A DNA stretch of 64,000 nucleotides. It comes from Bagarius yarrelli (lineage: Eukaryota > Chordata > Actinopteri > Siluriformes > Sisoridae). Positions within the stretch are counted from its first letter, which is position 1. Every line of letters starts with the position of its first letter. Of the stretch, positions 11,401 to 22,400 are shown piece after piece. A program made the translations under genes and the position numbers. The notes beneath the pieces were generated by a model, which had not been told where the DNA came from, made no database searches, and was given only the letters and a program-made list of their open reading frames with translations. The stretch is from the NCBI GenBank assembly GCA_005784505.1, contig VCAZ01000001.1, positions 1-64,000 of the forward strand. The letters are read 5' to 3'.

Positions 11401-12646
11401 CAGCTAAATGTCATGAATCATTGAGACAAACCTTAAGAGAAAGTTTCCGTGACGCAGAAATCTTGCATTTCGGCTGTAATGATATAAAAACATATTAAAT
11501 AAGTCAATAATACCAACATGTAAATCTTTTTCAGTGTTACTTATATAATGTTACAATTAATGTAGAATCTATAGATATTGTTACAAAAATAGTACTTATT
11601 GCAAGTATCTCATTAATTTATTATGAAAAATATTGAATTCAATAATACGGTTACCACCATCATTTAAAATCGTAATGTGTATTTGCTGTCTCGCTATTAT
11701 GATATTAAGGTTTTTGTTTGATCTCCTACATGAAACTACAGGTAATTTGCTAATTAAGCTTCTGTTATTGCCACTTACAGCTTACATTAAGTAAGTATGT
11801 AAAGTTTAGATGCTGTCACCTCTGTTGTCCTTGTGTGAATTATATGTTAATTTATTGTTAAAATGTACTACGAGGCTTATGTTCTTACAATCCTAACAAT
11901 ATTTCAGTATAACATAATGTGATAACATTAATCCATCAGAATTAATGCAAAAAATTGGGTTTACATCAAGGGTAATAACTGCACAGAACAGAGACACGCT
12001 TCTGTATCCTGTCACCCAATGTGCACAAATCTTTTGCAAATTTTATATATCGCTTAAGTATTTTTTTTTTACTTAGGATATAAAATAGATATATTTTATA
12101 TATGGCAGTAACATTCTTTATATAAATACCTTGTCAAAAGCCTTTGGGTTTCCTTTTGGACGTGCCTGCAACAGGTCATCCACGCCAAAAATAAATTAGA
12201 CAAAAATCATCAAGTCCATTTACTGTATGAAAGTTAAGACTGTAGCTATACACTCTAGGTATATGTTGATGTCATTTAATTAATAAACAGATATTGCATT
12301 TCTTTTAGGTGCAATAATGTTAAAAATTCTGCTTACCAAGCTGCCATGATCAAAGGATGAAGTGCAAAAAGATATGAAAAAACAGCGTCATTGAAAAATA
12401 ATTTTTAAATGTCTAATATTAAATTATATTTTAACAATGGCAATGTCTGCCCTAATAGCCCAGAGTAATAACTCAAGACAGTGCAATGTCCTGTTTAAAC
12501 TACAAACAAATCATTCTTTTGTATCAAGAAATGTTTTACTATGTGTTTAGAATCTTATTGTAAAACTAATACATATATTTTTAAAAATCATGCCAGCAAA
12601 ATTAAATAAAAAGAAAAACAATAGTACTTACCTTGACATTGTGAGA
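8352..12646 (-). CDS. tnni1-like: Troponin I, slow-skeletal type (tnni1-like), seven coding exons
   Basis: Troponin I is the inhibitory subunit of the striated-muscle thin filament. It binds actin and troponin C and blocks cross-bridges until calcium binds troponin C. Exons on the minus strand are 12646-12632 (ATG at 12639), 12340-12337, 12165-12130, 10925-10794, 9044-8955, 8841-8659 and 8453-8352. They join in frame with GT/AG borders to 184 residues; human TNNI1 has 187. Visible landmarks are the IT-arm region with DEERYDCESKV (residues about 75-85), the inhibitory peptide GKFKKPALRKVRVSADEM (103-120), the switch region MRALLGSKHK, then MDLRANLKSVKKED, and the C-terminal mobile domain VGDWRKNVEAMSGMEGRKK. 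The C-terminus ...MFDAA is typical of the slow isoform. Oddities: residues 1-16 lack the usual basic ASRR/K-LxLK helix, and GSMD replaces the usual VSMD or VCMD. An unplaced teleost-specific paralogue class is an alternative to true tnni1. A non-coding first exon was not located. Confidence 0.88.
8659..8841 (-). CDS. tnni1-like: Troponin I coding exon 6 (inhibitory and switch regions)
   Basis: 61 codons, phase 0 at both ends. The acceptor is ...ATCCAAG. The donor is GTGTAA; reading through it would give Val-stop, so the exon end is fixed by the match of exon 7 to the known troponin I C-terminus. Confidence 0.92.
8955..9044 (-). CDS. tnni1-like: Troponin I coding exon 5 (IT-arm)
   Basis: 90 nt with acceptor TTTTAG and donor GTAAGT. 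It encodes NLCKQLYEKIDIVDEERYD..., the family's coiled-coil segment that pairs with troponin T. Confidence 0.92.
9307..9395. repeat. Dispersed element, copy 1 (AGTGTTGCCAGATT end)
   Basis: It shares GGTAAATCAATCAGTC... and ...AGTGTTGCCAGATTG with 23783-23870 in st8sia1 intron 1, with the same order and spacing. Family not identified; a terminal part of a non-autonomous DNA transposon is plausible. Confidence 0.5.
10213..10672. mobile_element. Non-autonomous hAT-like element split by a SINE
   Basis: The left end reads CAGTCCCCAATCTTTTTGTA followed by CCAGGGACAATTTTTCCACG. The right end near 10620-10668 carries GACCAGTACCAACCTGCGGA and CCAGGGGCTGAGGATC. Both resemble the CCCCAACC / ACCGGT-type termini of vertebrate hAT elements. 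The middle is occupied by the SINE at 10455-10600. Family assignment is from memory of these termini. Confidence 0.5.
10455..10600 (+). mobile_element. tRNA-derived SINE (family A), 3' truncated
   Basis: The head AGTGGTAGCGCAGTGGTTAA resembles an A box and GGTTCGGTTCCCAGCCCC a B box. The body is CTGGGCCCCTGAACAAGG and CCCTTAACCCCTAATTGCTC. The tail seen in full copies (see 55098-55290) is missing. Confidence 0.75.
10794..10925 (-). CDS. tnni1-like: Troponin I coding exon 4 (troponin C-binding helix)
   Basis: 44 codons, phase 0 at both ends, starting MLLLNRAIEELEKEK and ending LSGLSLADLQ. Acceptor CTATTTAG, donor GTATAC. The initial ATG is internal to the protein in this model. If the short upstream exons were skipped, it could also serve as a start. 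Confidence 0.9.
12130..12165 (-). CDS. tnni1-like: Troponin I coding exon 3 (divergent N-terminal exon)
   Basis: 36 nt between TTGCAG and GTATTT, phase 0, encoding ARPKGNPKAFDK. Length and position fit the family's exon before the M/LxL helix. The usual TASRR/K-LLLK sequence is not present in any frame. Confidence 0.6.
12337..12340 (-). CDS. tnni1-like: Troponin I coding exon 2, inferred 4-nt microexon
   Basis: CTTG lies between ...ATGGCAG and GTAAGC. It supplies exactly the 4 nt that put the 8-nt coding part of exon 1 in frame with exon 3 (codons ATG TCA AGC TTG). Supported by frame and splice consensus only. Confidence 0.5.
12632..12646 (-). CDS. tnni1-like: Troponin I start exon (ATGTCAAG before donor)
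   Basis: ATG at 12639 followed by SerArg/Ser codons and a strong GTAAGT donor. A pyrimidine-rich run and AAAG just upstream could be the acceptor of the first coding exon. No other ATG upstream gives an in-frame path. Confidence 0.5.
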
Positions 12647-15600
12647 CTTTAAGCACATAAAAGGAAGAAATAATTGCTATTATTAAAAAGAACAATGTAC
12701 AAATTAAAGTAAATAAAGTAAATAAAGTAATAGTATTTTTAAACAATAAAAATCTGTTTTGAAGATGCTAAATATTATTACTATTGTTATTATTATTATT
12801 ATCATTATTAGTAATGATAGTAGTAGTATTAGTTACCTTGGTGCTGTTAAGTAGACCACCACCTTATTGGAGTCCGAAACAACAGGCTACTGATACAATG
12901 GAACCTTTTATGTGCTGACAGCAGATATAGTCCAGAATTTGTCCTGAGGAATGAGCTGGCAGGCTCTCATAGATTAAATATCACCCACCACAAGGGCTGG
13001 CTAATACAGCCAATCCATAAGAATACACCATGTGAGCCTGGGTTTGGTGTTGAGACACACAAACGCTTGCATTTTACATGTACAATGAACTATTAATAGA
13101 AATACTAAAACGTTTTACCATTTCATTTATTTTGTCATATGATAATAGGAGGCATAGTTTATTAAAGCCTGAGTAATAAACATATAGAACGAATGCATTT
13201 TACTGACAATGAACACTAAATACTACTTTTAAAACAATTTTAAAATAATGGATTACTCTAGTTTGTAAAGTAATGCATGTGTTTTATTGACATAACTGAC
13301 TTTATAGTATGATATAAATTTTAAACTTAACCCCAACACGTATTCCTTTAGTGATTTGAAAGACAATGAACACTTGTGAGTCACCCTATTATAAATAATA
13401 TAAGCAAATTCATTAATGTTGACAGCCACCAAAAATAGACCTGAGAAAGATCTTGTTATTAAAAGAAATAGTTGACCTTGAAGCATGCGTTAAATTATCA
13501 GCATGTGGAAAAGCATGCTATCTGTCAATAGAGCATAGTGATATGTTAAGAATGTACCATATCCACATTCCACAGGCACTCCTCATCAAGAACTGTTGAT
13601 AGTAAGTAGCTGATGAGGTCAAACATTCTATTTAGTAGTTACAACACAGGCCTGCAATGCCTCAGAGTCAGAGTGTCTCATTTTATGCTCTACAAATAAA
13701 AAGATTTATAGTCATTAATAATGATTGATTTATATAATAATTTTGGTAATACAGTCCCTTAACTTTTGCAAATGCTCTGCAATTATTATATCAGTTCAGT
13801 GATGATAGACTAAATATAAGAATAACAACTACCACTTTATCTATTACTCTGCAGTGTGGTTGAATGCCACATACCTTTTTATAACAAAATAGTGAGGGGC
13901 TCACAATGCAAGGTAATAGAGCTGGAATAATCCAACATCTCAAATATCACACACACACACTTACACATGCACACAGAGGGAATAACATTGGAAGTGGGCC
14001 GACAAATGCTTTTGTGTCAAGCTAGCTTTTATCCTAGACAGGTGACTCTGCTATTTATTTAGAAACATGATGCTTGAACAGTTGTTGGGGTTTGTCGTGT
14101 TACACTTTTTTTATTATGCTAATATTTCCCAGAAAGTCAGGGATATCTTGCTTATCTTTCTATCGTGTTTACTGTAGCGTACTGTTCATGGAGCGTATTG
14201 TGGTGCTAGTTAGCAATACATTCCTCTGTAAGGTATTAAATGTTAAGCCAGGACATGGATTAATATAGATCCGTCCATCCATTTTTTAGACCGATGACAG
14301 TGACACTTCTGACGTGCTACTGACGTTTAGTCCAGTTAGAACAATGAACAATTAAAACAGTTGCTGTGGACATGGATTTATTTGTAATTAATACAGGATC
14401 TCTATCAGTGGTGTCCTCTTAAAAGTTAACAACTGACACTGGCAGCCTTTAAAAAACAAGCATTTCCATGGCTTTAAAAAAAAAAAACAACAACAACAAC
14501 TAAAATCTTGCTCAGTTCTTTATTATTCAGGCATTCACCTTTCAAGCGGTTGGATGTAAATATATATACATTACACATACAACAATTTAACAGTATATAC
14601 AGTATATACCCATACTGGATATACAATGATATTGTGGCAAAGCTTTTGAGTAGTTAGAATGAGCAACTTTTTTGAAAAAACAAGCTTAAAAGCATGAAAT
14701 GAACGATAATTTGGGGTTATTCCGTGCTAATTTCAAAGTACAACATTGAGTTAAGCCTATATTTCAAATATCAATATTTTCCAAATGGGTCATATTTGAC
14801 GACAAGATGGTGGATTTTTTTTTTTTTAAGTTTTATTATATTAAGTATTATTATAAACTACTGTTCTTTTTTACTGGAGCAGCAAAGTGTCGAACTCAAT
14901 TTAGCTAACAGGCTGCAGTATATATATCTGCTGTCAGGGACTGATCTTAACTCCTGGCTAGGTTTTCCAACACCATGTCTATCCAGCTTTAAAACCACTC
15001 AGTCATCGTCACCTGTTTTGCATTAACACAGTGTACATTTACCCTGTTAGATTAGCACTTGCTTCCAAAGTCTTGCCCTGGTTATTGTGTGCGTGATAAC
15101 TTTTGACAATGGTGTACAGAGCTGCTGAACGTACAAAATAAAAAATAAAAATTGTCCTTGTTTAAAGGGCCCATCAGATGCAAATTTTCTACTATATGAT
15201 GCGATTTTTCAGGGTTTTAATAAAAAGGCTACAATATACTACGATTAAAAAAATCATTGGTGGTGTAAAAAAAAACCCTTATTTTGCTTTGTCAAATCAG
15301 TTTTGTTCCCAGTGACCCGTTTCAGTGCATGTTGTTTAAATGTTAATTCTGTTTTATTCACTCCACCCCTCTGTTCTGTGGGGCGTTTACACTGACCCAA
15401 AACAATTTTTTAAATTACTTATTAATCTTTAAGAGTCACTATTATAAACCATCAACAAAGGTAAGATTAATCTAGCGTTACCATGTTATCTTTACCAACT
15501 GCATCCACAGTTGGAATGAAATCTTAATGCATTGTTTATTATGAATGTGAGAATAACTATTGGCACAGTACAGATTCCACACCTAACCAATGTGGACACT

Positions 15601-18600
15601 CTTCTGGGTATCAACCAGATACACCTGCACCTCATCAGTCCATCACAATCACTTCGCTCAGTCACTGTCTGGGCATTTACGTTGTATGTATGTTTGCAGA
15701 CTCTCGTCAAAAACTCTTGTCAAATCTCGTCAAAAAAAAATACACTTAATTCTTCCGGAGGTGAAGCAGGAGCACCATTAGCTGGTATTGATCTATTTTT
15801 GAGGAGTAGCTTTAAAGCAAAACCTGCTTTTTTTTTATTTGGGCTGCTATTTAATTTGAAATGATCATTTATATTAGTTGCTATGCAAAACATATGTGTT
15901 AGCTAAACTTTATTTGTATACTAATAGATATGGTCAGAAATTTTCTATTGAGTCTGTTCAAAATCAATCATACCCTATACTGGGGGTAGTGGTGGCTCAA
16001 ATGGTTATAGTGCTAAGTTGCTGATCTGAAGACCAGAAACACCTGGATTCAAGCCTCACCACCGGCAAGCCAACCACTGTTGGGTCCTTGAGCAAGACCC
16101 TTAACCCTTCCTGCTCCAGAGGCGCTGTATCATAGCTGACCCTGCGCCCTGACCCCCAACTTACTAAGATGGGATATGCGAAAAATGCATTTCATTGGCT
16201 CTGTACACGTACCTTCCACAATGACAATGAAGTTGAATATTTATTTATTTATTTACTTCCCCTTTTTTGTAAAAAAATGCATGTGTTTTCATACTCCAAT
16301 TATTATAAATCAATGTGATCAATGTTTTTTTCTGTCATTCTGACTTGATCAAAACAAGCAAATTGGGGGAAACACGCTTAATCCTGCAACGCTGCTCGGG
16401 CTGGATTTATGATATGTGGGTGCGGCCCTGATCCATCACAGCAGGCATCTAAAAACTGCTTAAAGCACCAGCACCGATTTGAAAAGCTCTTTCCATTCGA
16501 GATTGCTGACCAATTTTCCTTCATTTTGTAAAGCAAAATGTATGGTAAATATATGGAAGTTGTTTAAATATAATAAATGCTAGGTTAAACTATGCTGTGT
16601 GCCTACAAATTTATACTTATTCACAATGTTTTTCGTAGTGTTAACAATACTGTAGGGTATATATAACAAATACGCCCCTTTAACCCCTTTAAAAATCATG
16701 CAAGATGCTGGAGTTACCCAATATGTCTAGACATTTGTAAACACTTGAATGTCACTCTACTTGTGTACTAAATGCAATTTTTCCTTGTTTGTTGAATTTA
16801 GCTACTTGGTGTCGGTCAAAAGGCAAAACCTTTTGGGTGCAGTAACTGCATTTTCTGTATTATTCAGTGATAATATCAGTATACTCTCATATTTAAACAA
16901 AGTAGTAGAAACTATACTATACATACCTTCTGATTTTCAGAGTTACTTTAAAATGACTTCAGGTTACATTTTTGTTAGCTTACTAATAATTTTACACACA
17001 GTCTCAAAAAAGACTGATTTTATAACTGTTTGTTCGAGAGAAAGAGGCAAAAAAGTTGTCTTTGTAAAGCTTATGAGATTTTTTTTAAAAACAATTTAGA
17101 CTATAAATAAACTTCAATACGTATGATTATAAAAAGGGCTTCACCTTATTTCATTATTTTTTTTCCTTTTATTCGGGCCTTAAATATAGTGAATAAAATA
17201 TAAACTTGGATAAACTTTACTAAAACAACGAATTCCACTGTATGTCACATTTCACAGTTGTCTGAGCAAACTATTATTTTATATTTCTTAATTAACACAG
17301 AGTTAGCCCCGCCCACTTATTTAGAGGTTTCATTTAAAAAATGAAAATAAATAAATAAATAAAAACACAGACCATATGATTCGCCTAAAAGAGTTTACAA
17401 ACTCGAGTCAGAGTCATCCCCACTGAACACTTTTGGGAAAATATACATTAAATTCAATTATTATGCATAATTATTAATTAGTGGGTGTTTAAGCGCTTTG
17501 CACCCTGCACTTACTGCATATCATCATGCGACAGATGGCGCTGTTACCCTGCAGAAGAATAAATAATCTGCTTACAAACGTACTTACAAAATGCAGCATA
17601 AATATTAGGTACAGTTTTGCTCTACTGGTCAGAAAATTGTGAGTTTATATCTGAGAACCATCAACATCAGTGTCTGATCTTATTAATACTTAGTTAGGAA
17701 ATTGAATAGGAAAAATCCCCACACAAAGCTCGAAAATCTAGTGGAAGCCCGTTCCCAGCAGAGTGGAGGTTATTATATAAGTAAGAGTAAAACTGGAATG
17801 GAATAGGATGTTCGAAAAACACATATCGGTGTGTTAGTGAGGTATCCAGATACTTTAATTTACCAAGATTGAATTCAAACCTGTTACAGCAAGATTCCAC
17901 AAGGAGGCACCAAAGACTACAATGTACAAATAAACATCTACAGCCTAATCTTTACAGATTTGTCAATCCACAGATGCAAATAATAGATATTATAACAATG
18001 TAAAATGAATTACTTACATTGCAGTAACTGCAGTACTTTATTTGGAATATCTACGAAAAGATTCTCATCAACCCTGAACTAACATGTCTGGTAAGATAAA
18101 AAGCATTAAATAGCTCTTGGTTGACGAACTAAGAACTGATCCACATTTATTCAGAGACCTCAGACATGTAATTATGATTATTTAAACTATCCTTGAGTCT
18201 GTAGTTACATTTAAGGTCTGAATTCTACTGTGCACAAGTTCTGCAGGCGTTGTCTACTGAATGTAATAAACAGGACAGAGCACATCACACAGAGGCACAT
18301 GATACAGTATCCATGGATATTATAAAATCTTTTCACATCTGAACCGAATTGTAAAAATGTGTCCAAAAAGTACAACATCAATTGTGTAAAACTAAGAAAA
18401 TAACTACTGCAGTGTTTTAAAATTAAAGCATCGTTTATTGTGAATGTGCTTCATCTGCTAGATCTCAGTTTTCTGCCTGGGGGGGAGGGGGGTTCCTTGA
18501 ATTGTTAATTTGTTCACTCTGGTATGTGAGGAACAGGCTACACACTTAATCTAAATTTTTGGATATCAATCAAATTGACTGTTCTAATGAATGTTTAATA

Positions 18601-18750
18601 TTGTTGTTTCTGAGGTATTTCTGTAAAGCTGCTTTGAAACTAAATAAGGTGACCTGACCTGACTTGACTTAACTGTATAGAATAGATGCTACTCCAGGGC
18701 GTGGGCTGTAAATAAAAGGGTGTAGACCTAATCTCCACTTGCAGGACAAA
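12647..18750. other. Intergenic AT-rich DNA between troponin I and st8sia1
   Basis: The two genes are divergently oriented across this stretch. Apart from the SINE at 15983-16245, an ATT-rich microsatellite near 12775-12835 and an A/AAC run near 14469-14502, I recognise nothing. A LINE 3' tail-like end (AAAGCTGCTTTGAAAC) lies at about 18625-18670. Confidence 0.45.
15983..16245 (+). mobile_element. tRNA-derived SINE (family B), near full length
   Basis: tRNA-like head GTAGTGGTGGCTCAAATGG and B box GGATTCAAGCC. Body CACTGTTGGGTCCTTGAGCA and GGCGCTGTATCATAGCTGAC, then CTTACTAAGATGGGATATGC. It ends AATGACAATGAAGTTGA before a TTTA repeat. A reverse copy lies at 24790-25030. Confidence 0.85.
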
Positions 18751-18764
18751 GAGGAGGTGATAGC

Positions 18765-19228
18765 GAATATTTATCGACCACAAGGGGGCAGCAGGGAGCT
18801 ATAACAGAGGCGCGCATTGAGCTGTGTTGAGGCATCCAGGCGGGACGCGCTGTCTTTTGTCTCACCAGCAGAGACACGGAAAGGGTTTTTTTTACATCCC
18901 TGATTTACAGATACTGCGGTGGAGACTGGAAGGGAAGACGGAAAGACTCTTCGGTAAAGATTTGTAGGGTTCACTCGATGCTGAACTCACCATGGTCATC
19001 TGTCGATGAGAGACTAAATGCGACAGGGGGGCAGGTGAATCTTTTGCCTGCTGGAAAGAGAGAACGGGGGCCGAAGGCGGGTGATGGCGGGAGGGACAGA
19101 AGGAGGGAGAAAAACGATGTCTGATGCAGCTTAAGCGCTAAAGGACAATGGTACATTTTCTGCAAACAGATCGTAATGGCGAGAAGACGTGAGTGAGAAG
19201 CAGCGCGATCAACTATCGCTGTGTCTTC
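18765..19228 (+). promoter_or_regulatory. st8sia1: GC-rich CpG-bearing promoter / 5' UTR zone of st8sia1
   Basis: The base composition shifts from AT-rich to GC-rich for about 600 bases around the first coding exon. Several CG dinucleotides occur (for example GGCGCGCATTGAG, GGCGGGACGCGC). This pattern fits a CpG-type housekeeping/neural promoter and 5' UTR. An in-frame TGA at 19190-19192 closes the reading frame before the start codon. The transcription start itself cannot be read from sequence. Confidence 0.55.
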
Positions 19229-19422
19229 ATGTCAGGCAGCATGATGTTTTGTTTGCGATTCCACAGGAGTAAATCGGTGTGGGCCGCTGTGTGTGTGTTA
19301 GTGCTCTGCTGGCTCTACATCTTTCCTGTGTACAGGATACCGAGCGATAAAGACATCGTGGAAGAAGTTCTGCGCCAAGGCCAGACGTGGACGAAGAACC
19401 AGACTGGCATCGACCTGTACAG
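19229..19422 (+). CDS. st8sia1: st8sia1 coding exon 1 (cytosolic tail, membrane anchor, stem)
   Basis: 64 codons plus AG before the GTATTC donor. A second ATG pair at 19241-19246 is a possible alternative start. The upstream open frame begins with GTG, not ATG, so 19229 is preferred. Confidence 0.93.
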
Positions 19423-22400
19423 GTATTCCGTTAGATTCGGTGCCAAAGTCTGTGATGCTGGATGTTTTTGATTGGTGTTCTATAAGGCCGTGATTTTCGT
19501 ATACGCATTATTTATTCATGTGTTTATTCAGCCTGCTCCAAAACCCCAGTCTGGTCTCTGGTCTATCAAAAGTCTGCGTTTAGTGTCCCTGACTAGCAAA
19601 TGTCTCCAAATTACAGACAGACACATTTTGTTTTTAGAAAAAAATATACTTTAAAGTGGAAAATAGAAATAATACACCACGTAAAATGTGCTGTGATGAA
19701 GACACGTCAGAACATTAGTTCATAACACCCCAGTTTAGATGCAGGTATATTCAACACCCTGCTATTAAGTGGTTACTACTTTGTTGTTGTTTTTATCTTG
19801 GATGCTGACTCTGCTCATATTAATCTCCAACCATCTTTTTGCAGACTGAATTCTGTTCCTGTTCTGTGCCAAAGCAATAAAGGTTGATTTTATTTTCCGT
19901 TGGCCCTATTTTATTATACCTAAATCTTTTCCCAAGTGACAGGCGCGGTGCTGTAGAGAAGCTGATTATGATAATGCCGCAGAGCCTGACCTCTACGACC
20001 CGTTCAGTTTGGAAAGTCATACTTTCAATACGTTGCTTGTACACAGGCTTTAGACCACAGCACAAAGCAGGGTCAAAACCTTCTACTTACTTCCAACCAT
20101 CAATCAGACACTTTAATTACTGTATTACTGTATTCTCACTCATATTATTTGCTCAATCCTTACTAACTTGCTCAATGAGAAACTGCCTCATTGTCTTAAA
20201 GTGATGGTGGCGACAGTGAGCTCAGAATAACAAAGAACAGACATATGTAGATGCCATTCGTCTTATGAGATACAAATACAGTGTGTGTTATTGGTGGTGT
20301 TTTCAGGTTCCGGTTGATCTGATTGTTGCAGCCAGACAATCCTTTAACGGATTCAAATAATAAAAATGTGTGTATTATGTGTAAATAGGTTAAAGAAATG
20401 TGTCTTTAATCTAGTGTTAAACTGGCAGAGTGTCTGCCTCCCAAACAGTGCAAGGTAAGTTATTCCAGAGTATTGCATTCTAGATCTGCTGCCTGCAGTT
20501 AATTTGTTATTTTAGGTATAATCAAATTGCCAGAGTCTTGAGAGCGCAGCAGACGTGGAGGACTATAATAGTATAAAGAGTCACTCAGGTACTGAGGTAC
20601 TAAACCATTAAGGGCTTTTTAAGTAATTTAAAATCTATTGGATATTTAATAGGGAGTCAGTGCAGTGTGGACAGAACCGCACTAATATAATCAGACTTTC
20701 TGGTTCTAGTAAGAACTCTCGCAGCTGCATTTTGGACCAGCTGGAGTGTGTTTATTAGGCGTGCAGAACAACCAGCCAGTAAAGCAGTACAATAGTCTAA
20801 TCTTGAGGTCATGAACGCATGAACTAAAATTTCTGCATTTGACCTCGAGAGCATAGAACGTAATTTAGATATTTTTTTTAAAATGATAACATGCAGTTTT
20901 ACTAATGTTAGAAATGTGAAACTCTCAAAGGAAAGATTGCTGTCAAAAAGCACACCTAAGTTTATAACTAACGATAGAGGGTTGACAGCGCAGCCATCAA
21001 GTGTTAGACAGTGATTTAGATTATTACAGGCAGAGGCTTTATAGGGAAAGACGGTCATTATCAGCTGATAGCAGCAGGTCATTTGTAACTCTAATAAAAG
21101 CAGTCTCAGTACTATGATAGGATCTGAATCCTGACTGGAAATCCACAGTTGTGAAGATTGTGAAGATACAACCTTCTAGTATCTTAGACAGAAATAGGAC
21201 GTTTCAAATCGGTCTGTAATTAATCTATGGGATCAAGTCGTGTTTTTTTAATGAGCGGCTTAATAACAGCTAGTTTAAATGTTTTGGGGAAGTATCCTAA
21301 TGACAACAATGAATTAATTATATTCAGAAGCGGACCTATGACTTCAGGAATTGCCTCTTTCAGAAGCTTAGACGGAATCGGGTCTAAAATATACGTTGGT
21401 TTAAATGATTTGATGAGTTTATAAAGTTCTTTCTCTCCTATAGTACTAAATAAGTGGAATTGTTCCTCGGGGATCTATTGCGCACTATGATCTATAATGT
21501 GATACTGCGGCTGCATGGCTACGATTTATCTCCAATAGTATCGATCTTGGAATTAAAGTAATTCATAAATTCATCCCTGCTGTGCTGATGGGAAATGTCA
21601 ACATGATGCTTTATTTTCAGTTAATTTAGCCACTGTATTAAATAAATACCTGGAGTTGTGTTTGTTCTCTTCTAGAAGAGATCTGCAGATCTGCAGTTTT
21701 TAATGCACTTCTGTAGGACGCATTTACTTTCACAGTTACTTTCCCGCCATGCAATGCGAAATACCTCTAGTTTAGTTTTTCTCCAGCTGCGCTCCATTTT
21801 TTAGGCTGCTATCTTTAAGGCGGGTGTGTGCTCATTATATCATGGTTCCAAACTACTTACCTTAATTTTTATTAAGCGTAATGGAGCAACTGCATTCAAA
21901 GTACTAGAAAAGAAAGAGTCTATATTTTCTATTGCATCAAGTTTTTCTAAGCTATTGGATATGCTGGGAATTGGAATGAATCAGGAAGATTACTTACAAA
22001 ACAGTCTTTTGTGGTAGTAATGACTCTTACAAACAAGTTTGAGAATTTACAGTTTTAACTATATTGAGTTTACACAGGACTGAAAAAATATCTGAAATGT
22101 CATCACTTTGCAGAATTTCAACATTATTTAGTATCAGTTTCATGTGACTGTCCAATAAGACGGTCATTACCATAACCTGCATATTTCTATTGTCTACTGT
22201 AGTGTATATTCTCTAATTTAACACTTCCTTGCTCACATATGTTGTTCATAAGGGTTCTTTGCTTTTCTTCAACTGGCCTTAAACAATCAGTAGCAGTAAG
22301 ATATATTGGTTTAGTTGAATTGCCCCAGGTGTGAATGTGTATGTGTAAAAGATGTAAAAGGCGATGCAATAGAACAAAGTACCAACTGAGATAAATTCTT

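Noticed and set aside
16749..17099. 116-codon plus-strand frame
   Set aside because: AT-rich chance frame without motif, splice context or repeats of interest.
19193..19228. Open frame extending st8sia1 upstream of its ATG
   Set aside because: It begins with GTG directly after an in-frame TGA, and no ATG exists before 19229.
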